DNA from: Alkalihalobacillus alcalophilus ATCC 27647 = CGMCC 1.3604
GTDB lineage: Bacteria; Bacillota; Bacilli; Bacillales; Bacillaceae_D
Direction of reading: 5' to 3'
Assembly (NCBI RefSeq): GCF_000292245.2
Contig: NZ_ALPT02000026.1
Span: forward strand, 1 to 54,627
Length of the DNA stretch: 54,627 nt
The notes below the pieces were generated by a model. It was not told where the DNA came from, ran no database searches, and saw nothing but the letters and a program-made list of their open reading frames with translations. This document shows positions 8,761-17,405 of the stretch, one piece after another. The position numbers and the translations under genes were made by a program. Every line of letters starts with the position of its first letter. The first letter of the stretch is position 1.

Positions 8761-9702
8761 ATGAGTGAAGAAAAAATTTATGATGTGATTATTGCTGGTG
8801 CTGGTCCAGCCGGAATGACGGCTGCTGTCTATACGTCGCGTGCTAACTTAAGTACCGTTATGATTGAACGTGGGGTTCCAGGCGGTCAAATGGCCAATAC
8901 CGAAGAGGTTGAAAACTACCCTGGTTTTGACCATATTCTTGGACCGGAGCTTTCAACTAAAATGTTCGAGCATGCGAAAAAGTTCGGTGCGGAATATGCC
9001 TATGGAGATATTCAAGAGATCGTTGATGAAGGCGATGTTAAGTTAGTGAAAGCTGGAAGCAAAGAATATAGAGCTCGTGCTGTCATCGTGACGACTGGAG
9101 CAGAATATAAAAAATTAGGAATTCCAGGTGAAAAAGAGTATAGTGGTCGCGGTGTTTCTTACTGTGCTGTCTGTGATGGCGCCTTTTTTAAACAACGTGA
9201 ATTAGTCGTTATTGGTGGTGGAGATTCAGCGGTAGAAGAAGCTGTTTACTTAACTAAGTTCGCTTCAAAAGTAACCATTATCCACCGTCGCGACCAATTG
9301 CGCGCTCAAAAGATTTTACAAGATCGTGCGTTTAACAATGAAAAAATTGAATTCATTTGGGACCATGTTGTGAATGAAGTGAACGGCGAAAATGGTAAAG
9401 TATCAAGTGTGACGATTGAAAATACAAAAACGGGTGAAGTAAAAGACTTCAAAACTGATGGCGTATTTGTTTATATCGGCATGTTACCTTTAAACCAAAG
9501 CGTGAAAAACCTTGGTGTGTTAAATGAAGAAGGTTATATTGTAACCAATGAAGATATGGAAACTGAGGTACCGGGGATTTTTGCTGCTGGTGATGTTCGT
9601 GAAAAAAGTCTTCGTCAAATTGTGACAGCAACTGGGGATGGAAGTATAGCTGCTCAACAAGTTCAGCATTATTTAGAAACATTAGAGGAGAAAGTGAAAT
9701 AA
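8761..9702 (+). CDS. trxB: Thioredoxin reductase
   Basis: FAD-dependent NADPH:thioredoxin oxidoreductase of the low-molecular-weight type, 313 residues. The N-terminal FAD motif is GAGPAGMTAA, the redox-active pair is Cys135-Cys138 in CAVCDGAFF, and the NADPH motif is GGGDSAVEEA. The C-terminal FAD contact is GIFAAGDVREKSLRQ. It keeps cytoplasmic thioredoxin reduced. It stands alone, with about 100 bp upstream and a terminator downstream. Confidence 0.97.
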   Translation: MSEEKIYDVIIAGAGPAGMTAAVYTSRANLSTVMIERGVPGGQMANTEEVENYPGFDHILGPELSTKMFEHAKKFGAEYAYGDIQEIVDEGDVKLVKAGSKEYRARAVIVTTGAEYKKLGIPGEKEYSGRGVSYCAVCDGAFFKQRELVVIGGGDSAVEEAVYLTKFASKVTIIHRRDQLRAQKILQDRAFNNEKIEFIWDHVVNEVNGENGKVSSVTIENTKTGEVKDFKTDGVFVYIGMLPLNQSVKNLGVLNEEGYIVTNEDMETEVPGIFAAGDVREKSLRQIVTATGDGSIAAQQVQHYLETLEEKVK

Positions 9703-9861
9703 TATAATAAAATTCCAAGATGTTTTTATAAAAAAAGACCTAGAGAAAAAATAAAATCTTTTCAAACCGTAATTCGGTCTTAATGCTTCTGTAACAGTCA
9801 TGAAATAATAAATGGTTAATATATAAATAAGTAATTGACCCCCTTTTTTATATAATTTTTT

Positions 9862-9900
9862 GCACGGGAAACGGTCCCGTGCCTTTTTTTGTTTGAAAAG
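9862..9900 (+). terminator. Terminator downstream of trxB
   Basis: GCACGGGA pairs with TCCCGTGC across AACGG and is followed by CTTTTTTT. An A/T-rich flank also allows function on the other strand. The 160 bp between trxB and this hairpin contain no recognisable gene. Confidence 0.85.
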
Positions 9901-9986
9901 ACATATATAGCAATGAACAGGGGACTATGAAGCTGATTTGAAGTTTAAAATTTAAATACAAAAGGTGGATAAATAATCGTCTTTTA

Positions 9987-10008
9987 CTCGTCAATCGACG
10001 GGTTTTTT
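9987..10008 (+). terminator. Second hairpin with T tract
   Basis: CTCGTC pairs with GACGGG (one G-T pair) over an AATC loop and runs into TTTTTT. It lies 90 bp behind the trxB terminator without a gene between them, so a short transcript could start and end here. The rest of 9703-10138 holds nothing else recognisable. Confidence 0.6.
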
Positions 10009-10138
10009 GTCTTTGACACAAGTCAAAGGACGGTAATTTTATAAATAACTGCTTAATAAAAGTGGTTGCTCTTTTTTCATAACTAAATGTTTTCAACGTT
10101 TATACATTTTTTGGTGAATGAGAATCGGTCCCTAACAA

Positions 10139-10167
10139 TTGTGACGAACTGAAAATGAATGTATAAT
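10139..10167 (+). promoter_or_regulatory. Promoter of the nudix-rapZ-yvcK-whiA-crh block
   Basis: TTGTGA (10139-10144), a 17-bp spacer and a perfect TATAAT (10162-10167) lie 30 bp upstream of the nudix start. Confidence 0.7.
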
Positions 10168-10197
10168 AAAAGAGTATGGAAACGTGAGGTGAAGCAA

Positions 10198-10668
10198 TTG
10201 CAAAGGGTGACGAATTGTGTCTTAGTCAAGGAAGAGGAAGTATTATTGCTACAAAAGCCTAGACGAGGTTGGTGGGTAGCTCCAGGGGGTAAGATGGAAG
10301 CTGGAGAAACGATCAAAGAGTCAGCTGTGCGTGAATATCGTGAAGAAACCGGCTTGCAAGTAGAAGCAGCGGAATTAAAGGCCGTTTGTTCTATGGTGAT
10401 AGTTGAGAACGATCAAATCACTTCAGAATGGATGATGTTTACTTTCGTTGCGTCTAATTATCAAGGACAACAGTTAGAGCAATCTCCAGAAGGGAAATTG
10501 CAATGGACAGAGAAGAGTACTATTAAGGATTTACCGATGGCAGCAGGTGACCAATATGTGATTGATCACGCTTTAAACGGAGAAGGTGTGCTTTATGCAA
10601 CCTTTCATTATACGCCTGATTTTAAATTGCTATCTTATCGACTTGATCCAAACAATGAATCAAAGTAA
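10198..10668 (+). CDS. NUDIX hydrolase (YvcI-like)
   Basis: Nudix fold pyrophosphohydrolase of 156 residues. The Nudix box is complete: GGKMEAGET, then the AVREYREETGL core containing REXXEE. The N-terminus reads LQRVTNCVLV, as in the Bacillus gene at this locus. The start is TTG 10198, 6 bp after GAGGTGA (10186-10192). An upstream ATG at 10159 overlaps the -10 box and is unlikely. The substrate is not predictable from sequence (8-oxo-dGTPase-type or nucleotide-sugar and cap-type activities are possible). It heads the conserved rapZ-yvcK-whiA cluster. Confidence 0.88.
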   Translation: MQRVTNCVLVKEEEVLLLQKPRRGWWVAPGGKMEAGETIKESAVREYREETGLQVEAAELKAVCSMVIVENDQITSEWMMFTFVASNYQGQQLEQSPEGKLQWTEKSTIKDLPMAAGDQYVIDHALNGEGVLYATFHYTPDFKLLSYRLDPNNESK

Positions 10669-10848
10669 GTCGTTTAACCGCTTGTTTTTAGAATGTGGGC
10701 TCATCAAGTTTTCATAACGATTTTGTTAGACTGAGCCATTTTTATAGACTTTTATATAAAAAGAAGAATAGGTTAAAAAGAGGACAGCTTTGCCTATTTT
10801 CCGAAATTTTTAGAAAAAAAATCTAAGATAAAGAGAAGGTGGGCTAAA

Positions 10849-11745
10849 ATGACGGTTGAAAAAAAAGATATCGAAATTGTCATTATCACAGGGATGTCAG
10901 GTGCGGGGAAAACTGTCGCTGTTCAAAGTTTTGAGGACTTAGGGTATTTCTGTGTCGATAATCTTCCACCTGCTTTGTTACCAAAGTTTGTTGATTTAAT
11001 TGAAGGGGCAAACGGTAAGATGGAGAAAGTAGCTTTGGTGATCGATTTACGGAGCCAAGCTTTTTTTGAACAATTATTTGAAACAATTGATACGATTAGT
11101 CAATCAGCAAGTGTCAATTTACACGTGAAAACTCTCTTTTTAGATGCTAAGGATGCTAAGCTTGTCCAACGTTATAAGGAAACAAGACGTTCGCATCCAC
11201 TTTCTAAGGGCGGACTACCACTTACTGGTATTACCGAGGAACGAGAGCTATTAGAGGAAATGAAAGGTCGAGCCCAGCAAATTATTGATACGACGGATTT
11301 AAAACCAGTTGAGCTTCGTGAAAAAATCATTGAAAGCTTTTCTTCCGAGCATTCTTCTTCATTTGTTGTAAATGTAGTATCATTTGGATTTAAGTATGGG
11401 ATTCCGATCGACTCTGATTTAACATTCGATGTCAGGTTTTTACCAAATCCTCATTATATAGACCATATGAGGCCTAAAACCGGTTTAGAGGAAGAGGTTT
11501 CATCCTACGTATTGAAGTGGAGTGAAACCCAGCAATTAATTGAGAAATTAAAGGACTTGCTTGATTTTATGTTGCCTCAATATAAAAGAGAAGGCAAAAG
11601 TCAGGTCGTCATTGGAATTGGCTGTACAGGAGGAAAACACCGTTCGGTTACATTAGCCGAGTATTTTGGCAAACATTTTAGCAAGGAATATGACACAAGA
11701 ATTAGCCATCGAGATATCGAGAAGGGGAAGGGACGTCTTAAGTGA
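10849..11745 (+). CDS. rapZ: RNase adapter / nucleotide-binding protein RapZ (YvcJ)
   Basis: P-loop protein with Walker A GMSGAGKT at residues 15-22, binding ATP or GTP, and a C-terminal domain ending in CTGGKHRSVTLAEYFG. In E. coli RapZ controls GlmZ decay. In Bacillus the homologue YvcJ has nucleotidase activity and is linked to competence, with the RNA role unproven. Length is 298 residues. It overlaps yvcK by 4 bp. The 180 bp upstream hold only a possible long-looped hairpin (GGGCTCA and TGAGCC). Confidence 0.93.
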   Translation: MTVEKKDIEIVIITGMSGAGKTVAVQSFEDLGYFCVDNLPPALLPKFVDLIEGANGKMEKVALVIDLRSQAFFEQLFETIDTISQSASVNLHVKTLFLDAKDAKLVQRYKETRRSHPLSKGGLPLTGITEERELLEEMKGRAQQIIDTTDLKPVELREKIIESFSSEHSSSFVVNVVSFGFKYGIPIDSDLTFDVRFLPNPHYIDHMRPKTGLEEEVSSYVLKWSETQQLIEKLKDLLDFMLPQYKREGKSQVVIGIGCTGGKHRSVTLAEYFGKHFSKEYDTRISHRDIEKGKGRLK

Positions 11746-12695
11746 ATAAGAGAATAGTGGTCATTGGTGGTGGAACTGGTTTATCTGTTTTGCTTCGTGG
11801 TTTAAAGACCTTCCCAGTCGATATTACGGCAATCGTGACAGTTGCTGATGATGGTGGAAGTTCAGGTCGATTAAGGAAAGAGTTAGATGTCCCTCCTCCT
11901 GGTGATATTCGAAATGTTCTTGTTGCATTAGCAGAAGTAGAACCGCTTGTGGAGCAGCTATTTCAACATCGATTTGAAAATGGTAATGGACTTTCTGGTC
12001 ATTCCTTGGGAAATCTGTTATTGGCGGGAATGACATCTATTACAGGTGATTTTGCTAATGGAATCTCAGAAATTAGCAAAGTACTAAATGTAAGAGGAAA
12101 AGTATTACCAGCTGCTAATCGCAGTGTTGTGCTCCATGCTGAAATGGTGGATGGTTCGATTGTAACTGGAGAATCAACCATTCCTAAGTCAGGAAAAAGA
12201 ATTAAGCGAGTGTTTCTCACACCTGAAAAAATATATGCATTATCTGAGTGTTTACGAGAATTAAAACGTGCGGATTTAATTGTTTTAGGACCAGGTAGCC
12301 TTTATACGAGTGTTTTGCCTAATTTACTCGTACCAGGTATTGTTGAAACGATTGTGAAGTCGCGTGCCCCAAAAGTCTACATTTCAAATGTTATGACCCA
12401 AAAAGGGGAGACCGATCATTACACAGCGGCTGACCATCTTGAGGGGATTTTAAGCCATTGTGGTGAAAATGTTGTTGATCACATCCTTGTCCATGGTACG
12501 CCTGTTTCTGAAAGCGTTAAAAAGAAGTATGCTTTAGAAGACGCAGCACCTGTTGAAGTAGATGAGCATAAATTAAAACAAAGCGGTGTGAATGTGATTC
12601 GCGATCATTTTGTGATTGAGAATGAGGATGTGTTACGTCATGATGCTGTCAAAGTGTCAAAGGCGTTGCTAAATATAATGAGAGAAAATAACTAA
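11742..12695 (+). CDS. yvcK: Gluconeogenesis/morphogenesis factor YvcK
   Basis: CofD-like Rossmann-fold protein that binds UDP-sugars in Bacillus. It is needed for growth and normal shape on gluconeogenic carbon sources. The motifs GGGTGLSVLLRGLK at the N-terminus and VADDGGSSGRLR near residues 33-44 are diagnostic, with GLSGHSLGNLLL following. Length is 317 residues. It is coupled to rapZ by an ATGA-type overlap, and whiA follows after 96 bp. Confidence 0.94.
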   Translation: MNKRIVVIGGGTGLSVLLRGLKTFPVDITAIVTVADDGGSSGRLRKELDVPPPGDIRNVLVALAEVEPLVEQLFQHRFENGNGLSGHSLGNLLLAGMTSITGDFANGISEISKVLNVRGKVLPAANRSVVLHAEMVDGSIVTGESTIPKSGKRIKRVFLTPEKIYALSECLRELKRADLIVLGPGSLYTSVLPNLLVPGIVETIVKSRAPKVYISNVMTQKGETDHYTAADHLEGILSHCGENVVDHILVHGTPVSESVKKKYALEDAAPVEVDEHKLKQSGVNVIRDHFVIENEDVLRHDAVKVSKALLNIMRENN

Positions 12696-12791
12696 ATCCG
12701 TGTGGGGTGCTTCCATTTTATGTTGTAAGCAGAGCGTTGCTTGCAAGTTAAGGAATATTGATTGTCTACACGGCTGAAAGGAGTGATTATA

Positions 12792-13751
12792 ATGTCCTTC
12801 GCAGCCACAACAAAAAAAGAATTAACTCAATTAGAAAGTGATGATTGCTGTGCACAAGCAGAACTTGCTGCCTTAATTCGTATGAATGGTACAATTTCCT
12901 TTGGTAGTCAGCAATTTAGTTTAGATATTACAACGGAAAATGCAGCAATTGCTAGAAGAATTTATACACTAATTAAAAGGCAAAACCCTGATATCTATTT
13001 AGAGCTACTCGTTCGAAAAAAAATGAGATTAAAGAAAAATAATGTTTATCTCGTTCGGATATCCAAACAGGCACGTGACTTATTAGAAGTACTTGATATT
13101 ATTGGTGAGGGAATGACCTTTAATCGAGCGGTTTCTACAAAGCTTATGAAAAAAGAGTGTTGCAAAAGAGCGTATTTACGTGGAGCCTTTTTAGCGGGTG
13201 GTTCGATTAATCACCCAGAAACATCTTCTTACCATTTAGAAATCTTTTCGTTTCATCAAGAACATAATGATTCATTATGTGAATTAATGAACGAATATCA
13301 TCTAAATGCCAAAACATTGGAACGCAAGAAGGGGTTCATTACGTATATGAAAGAAAGTGAAAAGATAACCGAGTTTCTGAATATAATTGGTGCCCATCAA
13401 GCACTGCTTTATTTTGAAGATGTCCGCATTATGAAGGATATGAGAAACTCAGTTAATCGTTTAGTTAACTGCGAAACCGCTAATCTGAATAAAACAGTAG
13501 GTGCAGCCCTTCGTCAAGTGGAAAATATTCGTTTAGTTGACCGAGAATATGGTTTAGAAAATTTGCCACCTAAATTAAGGGAAATGGCGGTCTTACGAAT
13601 GAATCACCAAGATGTTACCTTGAAAGAACTAGGTGAAATGGTTGATGGCGGCACAGTTAGCAAGTCAGGAGTCAATCATCGATTAAGAAAAATTGACGAT
13701 ATTGCCGATAAGATTCGTAATGGGCATAAGATAGAATTTAAAAAAATATAA
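12792..13751 (+). CDS. whiA: DNA-binding protein WhiA
   Basis: Conserved protein that couples a degenerate LAGLIDADG homing-endonuclease fold (RGAFLAGGSINHPETSS near residues 120-136) with a C-terminal helix-turn-helix domain (DVTLKELGEMV, SKSGVNHRLRKI). In Streptomyces it drives sporulation septation. In Bacillus it affects cell division and chromosome segregation. ATG 12792 lies behind AAAGGAG and gives MSFAATTKKELTQLE, the usual family start. A GTG or ATG further upstream would only add a non-conserved leader. Confidence 0.95.
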   Translation: MSFAATTKKELTQLESDDCCAQAELAALIRMNGTISFGSQQFSLDITTENAAIARRIYTLIKRQNPDIYLELLVRKKMRLKKNNVYLVRISKQARDLLEVLDIIGEGMTFNRAVSTKLMKKECCKRAYLRGAFLAGGSINHPETSSYHLEIFSFHQEHNDSLCELMNEYHLNAKTLERKKGFITYMKESEKITEFLNIIGAHQALLYFEDVRIMKDMRNSVNRLVNCETANLNKTVGAALRQVENIRLVDREYGLENLPPKLREMAVLRMNHQDVTLKELGEMVDGGTVSKSGVNHRLRKIDDIADKIRNGHKIEFKKI

Positions 13752-13775
13752 ATTGTTTCTTGGAAGTTGTATAAC

Positions 13776-13803
13776 TGGGCAGCGAGGAAAAAAAAGCTGC
13801 CCA
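13776..13803 (+). other. Intergenic hairpin between whiA and crh
   Basis: TGGGCAGC (13776-13783) pairs perfectly with GCTGCCCA (13796-13803) over a purine-rich 12-nt loop. There is no T tract, so it may act as an mRNA stabilising or processing element rather than a terminator. Confidence 0.6.
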
Positions 13804-13843
13804 TTAACACTTAATTTTAGTTTAATAAAGGAGGAGATGTTGA

Positions 13844-14098
13844 ATGGTACAAAAAGATGTAATCGTTCAATTAAAATCAGGATTACAAGCCCGTCCGGCG
13901 GCTCGCTTTGTACAGGAGGCCAACCGTTTTGCAGCCGATGTTTTTATCGAAAAAGAACATAAAAAGGTTAATGCTAAAAGTATTATGGGGTTGATGAGTT
14001 TAGCTCTTGGACACAAAGCAGAAATGACTTTAATTTGTGAAGGACATGACGAACAAGAAGCGTTAGAAGCTTTGGTCGATTTTGTTGAAAGCGAATAG
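13844..14098 (+). CDS. crh: HPr-like catabolite repression protein Crh
   Basis: An 84-residue HPr paralogue. The active-site His15 of HPr is replaced by Gln15 (GLQARPAA), so it cannot take part in PTS transport. The regulatory Ser46 is kept (NAKSIMGLMSLALG) and is the site of HPr kinase phosphorylation. Crh-Ser-P is a CcpA co-repressor. A strong ribosome binding site, AAAGGAGGAG, precedes the start. It closes the rapZ-yvcK-whiA-crh block. A cre site in front of the ABC operon at 22521 is a potential target of the same pathway. Confidence 0.95.
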   Translation: MVQKDVIVQLKSGLQARPAARFVQEANRFAADVFIEKEHKKVNAKSIMGLMSLALGHKAEMTLICEGHDEQEALEALVDFVESE

Positions 14099-14170
14099 CA
14101 TTTCATACTATCATTATTATCATTTTTATTTTTTTAGAGATTTGGACAAGTTGTATGAACTTTATGTTTT

Positions 14171-14216
14171 AAAAAGCGCAGCTACTAATTTGATTTAGTA
14201 GACTGTGTTTTTTATT
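14171..14216 (+). terminator. Terminator after crh
   Basis: CTACTAA pairs with TTAGTAG over a short loop, extended by GCGCAG and CTGTGT partial pairing, and is followed by TTTTTT. Confidence 0.8.
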
Positions 14217-14221
14217 ATGAC

Positions 14222-14652
14222 TGTGGATAAGTATAAAGACGCACAGCCGTTTTTGAACAAAAACTGGGGGTAATGTGCATAAACATTTGGATAATTATAA
14301 GAATTATCAGAATATTATAGTGGTTGTGTATAAGTTTCAACCAAATAGGAGCAGAATTTTATAAAAAGGAGATTTTATTGTGGATGAAGGAGCGAATGTG
14401 GATAAGTTACGGATCTATGATGAAAGTCGTGGGTGAAGTGTATATTTGGAGAGTGGGAAGGAGGGCGAAGAAAGCGAATGAAGTCAAAAGCAGGTGAATA
14501 AGAGCATTTAAGGGAATCAAAGGGCTTCAATGAAGTCAAAAGCAGGTGAATCAGAGAGTCAAAGGGAATCAAAGCCGGCCAATGATACCAAAAGCAGCTG
14601 AATAAGAGCGACAAAGGGATGCTGTGTATGGAAGAAGTTGAATTGTGAATAA
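14222..14652. promoter_or_regulatory. DnaA-box cluster between crh and clpP
   Basis: Five perfect matches to the DnaA box (TTATNCACA, here read as TGTGNATAA) occur at 14222-14230, 14274-14282, 14325-14333, 14397-14405 and 14644-14652. An 8/9 match (TGTGGATGA) lies at 14379. All have the same orientation. The first three are spaced 52 and 51 bp. An AT-rich stretch with ATAATTATAAGAATTATCAG lies at 14291-14320. A random 9-mer with eight fixed positions is expected roughly once per 30 kb on two strands. Bacillus chromosomes carry DnaA-box clusters outside oriC that hold DnaA or tune initiation. This looks like one. No dnaA, dnaN or replication gene is nearby. Confidence 0.75.
14462..14625. repeat. 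52-bp repeat tract (family B), about three copies
   Basis: AGGGAATCAAAG recurs at 14511 and 14563, with AGGGAT at 14615, 52 bp apart. A diverged first copy begins near 14462. Each unit contains CAATGAAGTCAAAAGCAGGTGAA or close variants. The same unit occurs at 15608-15800. The tract lies between the convergent ends of crh and clpP, inside the DnaA-box region. Confidence 0.8.
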
Positions 14653-14748
14653 GGAGGAGGTAAGCTGTTCTTCCTTATTTGCCTATGCTTGCTAGCCTGA
14701 TAGGTGTGGCAGATAAAGCCAATGTAAGCAAATGAGTTTTGGATAAAA

Positions 14749-14790
14749 TGAAAAAACGATTACTCACTATTAAAGCGAGTAATCGTTTTA
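14749..14790 (-). terminator. Terminator of clpP
   Basis: On the minus strand, AAAACGATTACTC pairs with GAGTAATCGTTTT over a loop of about 11 nt and runs into TTTTTT. It lies 24 bp after the clpP stop. Confidence 0.9.
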
Positions 14791-14813
14791 TTAACTAGGA
14801 CTTTATTTGGCGA

Positions 14814-15395
14814 TTAGCTTGACTTAATGATATCATCGATGAGGCCGTATTCTTTTGCTTTTTCAGCTGTCATGAAGTTGTCACGATCTGTATCGCGTTC
14901 GATTACTTCAAGAGGTTGGCCAGTTCGTTCAGCTAGGATTTCGTTTAATGTTTGACGCATTTCTAAAATACGACGAGTATGAATTTCAATGTCTGTTGCT
15001 TGACCGCGTGTTCCACCTAATGGTTGGTGAATCATCACTTCACTGTTAGGAAGAGCATAACGTTTGCCTTTTTCGCCTGCTGAAAGAAGGAAAGCACCCA
15101 TTGAGGCCGCCATACCAATACAAATCGTGGAAACTTTTGGTTTGATAAAATTCATTGTATCGTAAATGGCCATACCAGCTGTGATAGAACCACCAGGGCT
15201 ATTAATATAAAGTGAGATATCCTTGTCTGGATCCTCAGCGTTTAAGAATAGCAACTGAGCTACGATGGAGTTTGCGACATTATCATCAATTGCTGAGCCT
15301 AACATAATAATACGATCTTTTAAAAGACGTGAATAAATGTCATAGGCACGTTCACCACGATTTGTTTGTTCGATAACTGTAGGAATTAAATTCAT
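14814..15395 (-). CDS. clpP: ATP-dependent Clp protease proteolytic subunit
   Basis: Serine protease forming the tetradecameric chamber used with ClpC, ClpX and ClpE. The catalytic triad is visible: Ser98 in GMAASMGAF, His123 in MIHQPLGG and Asp172 in DTDRDNF. Length is 193 residues. Transcribed from a CtsR-overlapped promoter, so it should be heat- and stress-inducible. It is convergent with crh, and both genes end in strong terminators. Confidence 0.97.
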   Translation of the reverse strand: MNLIPTVIEQTNRGERAYDIYSRLLKDRIIMLGSAIDDNVANSIVAQLLFLNAEDPDKDISLYINSPGGSITAGMAIYDTMNFIKPKVSTICIGMAASMGAFLLSAGEKGKRYALPNSEVMIHQPLGGTRGQATDIEIHTRRILEMRQTLNEILAERTGQPLEVIERDTDRDNFMTAEKAKEYGLIDDIIKSS

Positions 15396-15454
15396 AAGAA
15401 AAGCCTCCTTTAAATTTGAATAACTGTTTCATTTGGTAGAGGTGATTTATGTAC

Positions 15455-15484
15455 ATCATACCTAATAGGTCAAAGAAGGTCAAA
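15455..15484 (-). promoter_or_regulatory. clpP promoter overlapped by a CtsR operator
   Basis: The plus strand at 15467-15484 reads AGGTCAAAGAAGGTCAAA, the tandem heptad GGTCAAA with 3-bp spacing that defines CtsR sites. On the minus strand this includes a -35 TTGACC (15483-15478), a 17-bp spacer and a -10 TATGAT (15460-15455). The repressor would cover the -35 and spacer. This fits heat-shock control of clpP in Bacillus. Confidence 0.9.
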
Positions 15485-15607
15485 TGTTTTACCTCTCCTT
15501 ATCATAACTATTCATGATTACTCTTTCAAATCCCTTCTTACAGCATAGCCGAATTTAGAAAAAATGAAACCAAAAAGTGACTATAAATTCATTTTTGTTG
15601 GCAAGTG

Positions 15608-15800
15608 AGGTGAAATTTAAGGGAAACAGAGAATCCGAATGAGACCAAAAGCAATTGAATAAAAGCCGTAAAGGGAATCAAAGAGCCGCAATGATTCCAA
15701 AAGCAATCGAATAAAAGCCGCAAAGGGAATCAAAGAGCCGCAATGATTCCAAAAGCAATCGAATATGAACCACAAAGGGAATCATAGGGTGTCAATGAAG
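15608..15800. repeat. 52-bp repeat tract (family B), about four copies
   Basis: AGGGAATCAAAGAGCCGCAA followed by TGATTCCAAAAGCAATCGAA and TAAAAGCCGC recurs with a 52-bp period. Two central copies are nearly identical and the flanking copies are diverged. It fills the gap between the clpP promoter and the 3' end of the response regulator gene. The remaining 120 bp (15485-15607) show nothing recognisable. Confidence 0.9.
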
Positions 15801-15848
15801 CCCGAAGCTATCAAATTAAGAGCAATCGCTCCTCCTCGCCCCTGACCT

Positions 15849-17405
15849 TTAGCTTCGTTTTTGATAATAGGTTTGGCGGTAATCACTTGGGGTGAGGCCG
15901 ACGATACGTTTAAAAACTTTTGCGAAGTATTTATCATGCTGATAACCTACTGCTTCGGCAACTTCGTATACTTTAAGATTTGGATTGGCTAAAAGCTCCT
16001 TCGCTTTTTTAATACGAAAATTCATTAAATAGTCGGTAATGGTTTGGTTAAATTCTTGTTTGAACTTTCGTGAGATGTATTCTCTACTTAAGTAAAAATG
16101 CTCGGAGATTTCTTGTAAACTAATTTCATAATGGTAGTGACTTTCAATATAGGAAGCCACCTTGCTCATATTCGTTTGTTCTTGCTCACCAAGCGTTGCG
16201 ACTAAATCAAATAGTTGAAAAAAATCTTCTCTTTTTTCTTGCTTAAAGTGGTGAAAGGAAAAACGTCCATCCTGGGTCCAATAAAGTTGACGTTGGCTGG
16301 GTAGTTCTTCTTTTTGAAGCCAATGCGAGCGTAAAATATCAAAATGATTTTCCCAGTTTTTTAGAAATCGAAAGGTAATAGTGTGATTTTTTTCAATCGA
16401 TTCAAAAATGGAATGAAGCAAAAGATCGAGTTGTTGTTTATGCCCACATTCGATTGTCCATTTCAATTCATCTTTATAATCTAATAAAAGCCATTTCCTG
16501 TTATGATGGGCTGTTAGTGATTCCGTTTCTTGATTAATCAAATTGTATGAAGCTAATTTTGTTGATGCTTTAAGATAGCTTTCTTTTGGGTGAGCATGAG
16601 CTGGACCGATCACAAAATGTGGCTTTATTTGATAACGACTCCATAACGCTCTTTTCACTTGAGTCAGTGCGGACTCTAGCCGCCGAGAAGAATGACTAAT
16701 AAAAACCAGTTCTTCATCATTTTCTAAGTGGGAAAAAACGAAGCCAGCTTGTTCTTGCTCCATAATCGGTTTTGCGATTGATAAAAGTTCAGTAACCGCA
16801 AGCTCTCCATTCCCTTCAAAAATAAAAGATTTTAACATTGTCATCGAAAAAATTGCGACTGTTAATGGCTGAGAGTCGAGGTGGAGCTGAAATTCTCGTT
16901 GAAAAAAATCGCGTTCACTTTGAGTCCAATCTGCTATCGTGACAAGCTTTGTTAACCACTTGTCACAGTAAATAGGATGGATCTCGCTAACAACTTTTTC
17001 TTTTTCTTGCTCTAATTCTTTTGCTTTTTTCTGCTGTAAAACTTCATCGACTGCTCGAGCCAAGACCTCGTTTAATTCACTCGGATCGATCGGTTTTAAT
17101 AAATAGTCAAAGCTCCCAAATTTAATCGCATTTTTCATATATTCAAAGTCATCATAACCACTTATGACGATCGTTTTCGCATTTAAATGAGATTGATTAA
17201 GCCACTTGAGAAGTTCAACACCATTTGTTTTTGGCATTCTCATATCCGTAAAAATAATATCTGGCTTTTCCGCAGTAATGATTTGACGAGCTTCGTCTCC
17301 ATTTTCCGCTTGTAAGATCGTATCAATCTTAAAGCGTGACCAATTGGCTAGGAGTAACAAACCTTCTCGAACATGTCTCTCATCGTCTACTATGATCGCC
17401 TTCAA
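15849..17405 (-). CDS. AraC-type two-component response regulator (YesN-like)
   Basis: Receiver domain at residues 1-125 with the acidic pair in VDDERH and the phospho-acceptor in FTDMRMP. A long middle region follows, then a C-terminal AraC/XylS double helix-turn-helix (about the last 100 residues, with EISLQEISEHFYLSREYISRKFK and VYEVAEAVGYQHDKYFAKVFKR-type motifs). TTG 17405 is preferred, as it lies 9 bp after GGAGG. GTG 17414 sits inside that site. The gene overlaps the sensor kinase gene. It probably activates the adjacent sugar-type ABC operon in response to an external ligand. Confidence 0.9.
   Translation of the reverse strand: MKAIIVDDERHVREGLLLLANWSRFKIDTILQAENGDEARQIITAEKPDIIFTDMRMPKTNGVELLKWLNQSHLNAKTIVISGYDDFEYMKNAIKFGSFDYLLKPIDPSELNEVLARAVDEVLQQKKAKELEQEKEKVVSEIHPIYCDKWLTKLVTIADWTQSERDFFQREFQLHLDSQPLTVAIFSMTMLKSFIFEGNGELAVTELLSIAKPIMEQEQAGFVFSHLENDEELVFISHSSRRLESALTQVKRALWSRYQIKPHFVIGPAHAHPKESYLKASTKLASYNLINQETESLTAHHNRKWLLLDYKDELKWTIECGHKQQLDLLLHSIFESIEKNHTITFRFLKNWENHFDILRSHWLQKEELPSQRQLYWTQDGRFSFHHFKQEKREDFFQLFDLVATLGEQEQTNMSKVASYIESHYHYEISLQEISEHFYLSREYISRKFKQEFNQTITDYLMNFRIKKAKELLANPNLKVYEVAEAVGYQHDKYFAKVFKRIVGLTPSDYRQTYYQKRS

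Noticed and set aside
14384..14497. Short ORF of 37 codons starting MKERMWISYGS behind AAGGAG
   Set aside because: It overlaps a DnaA box and a 52-bp repeat, has odd composition and ends within the repeat. More likely chance.
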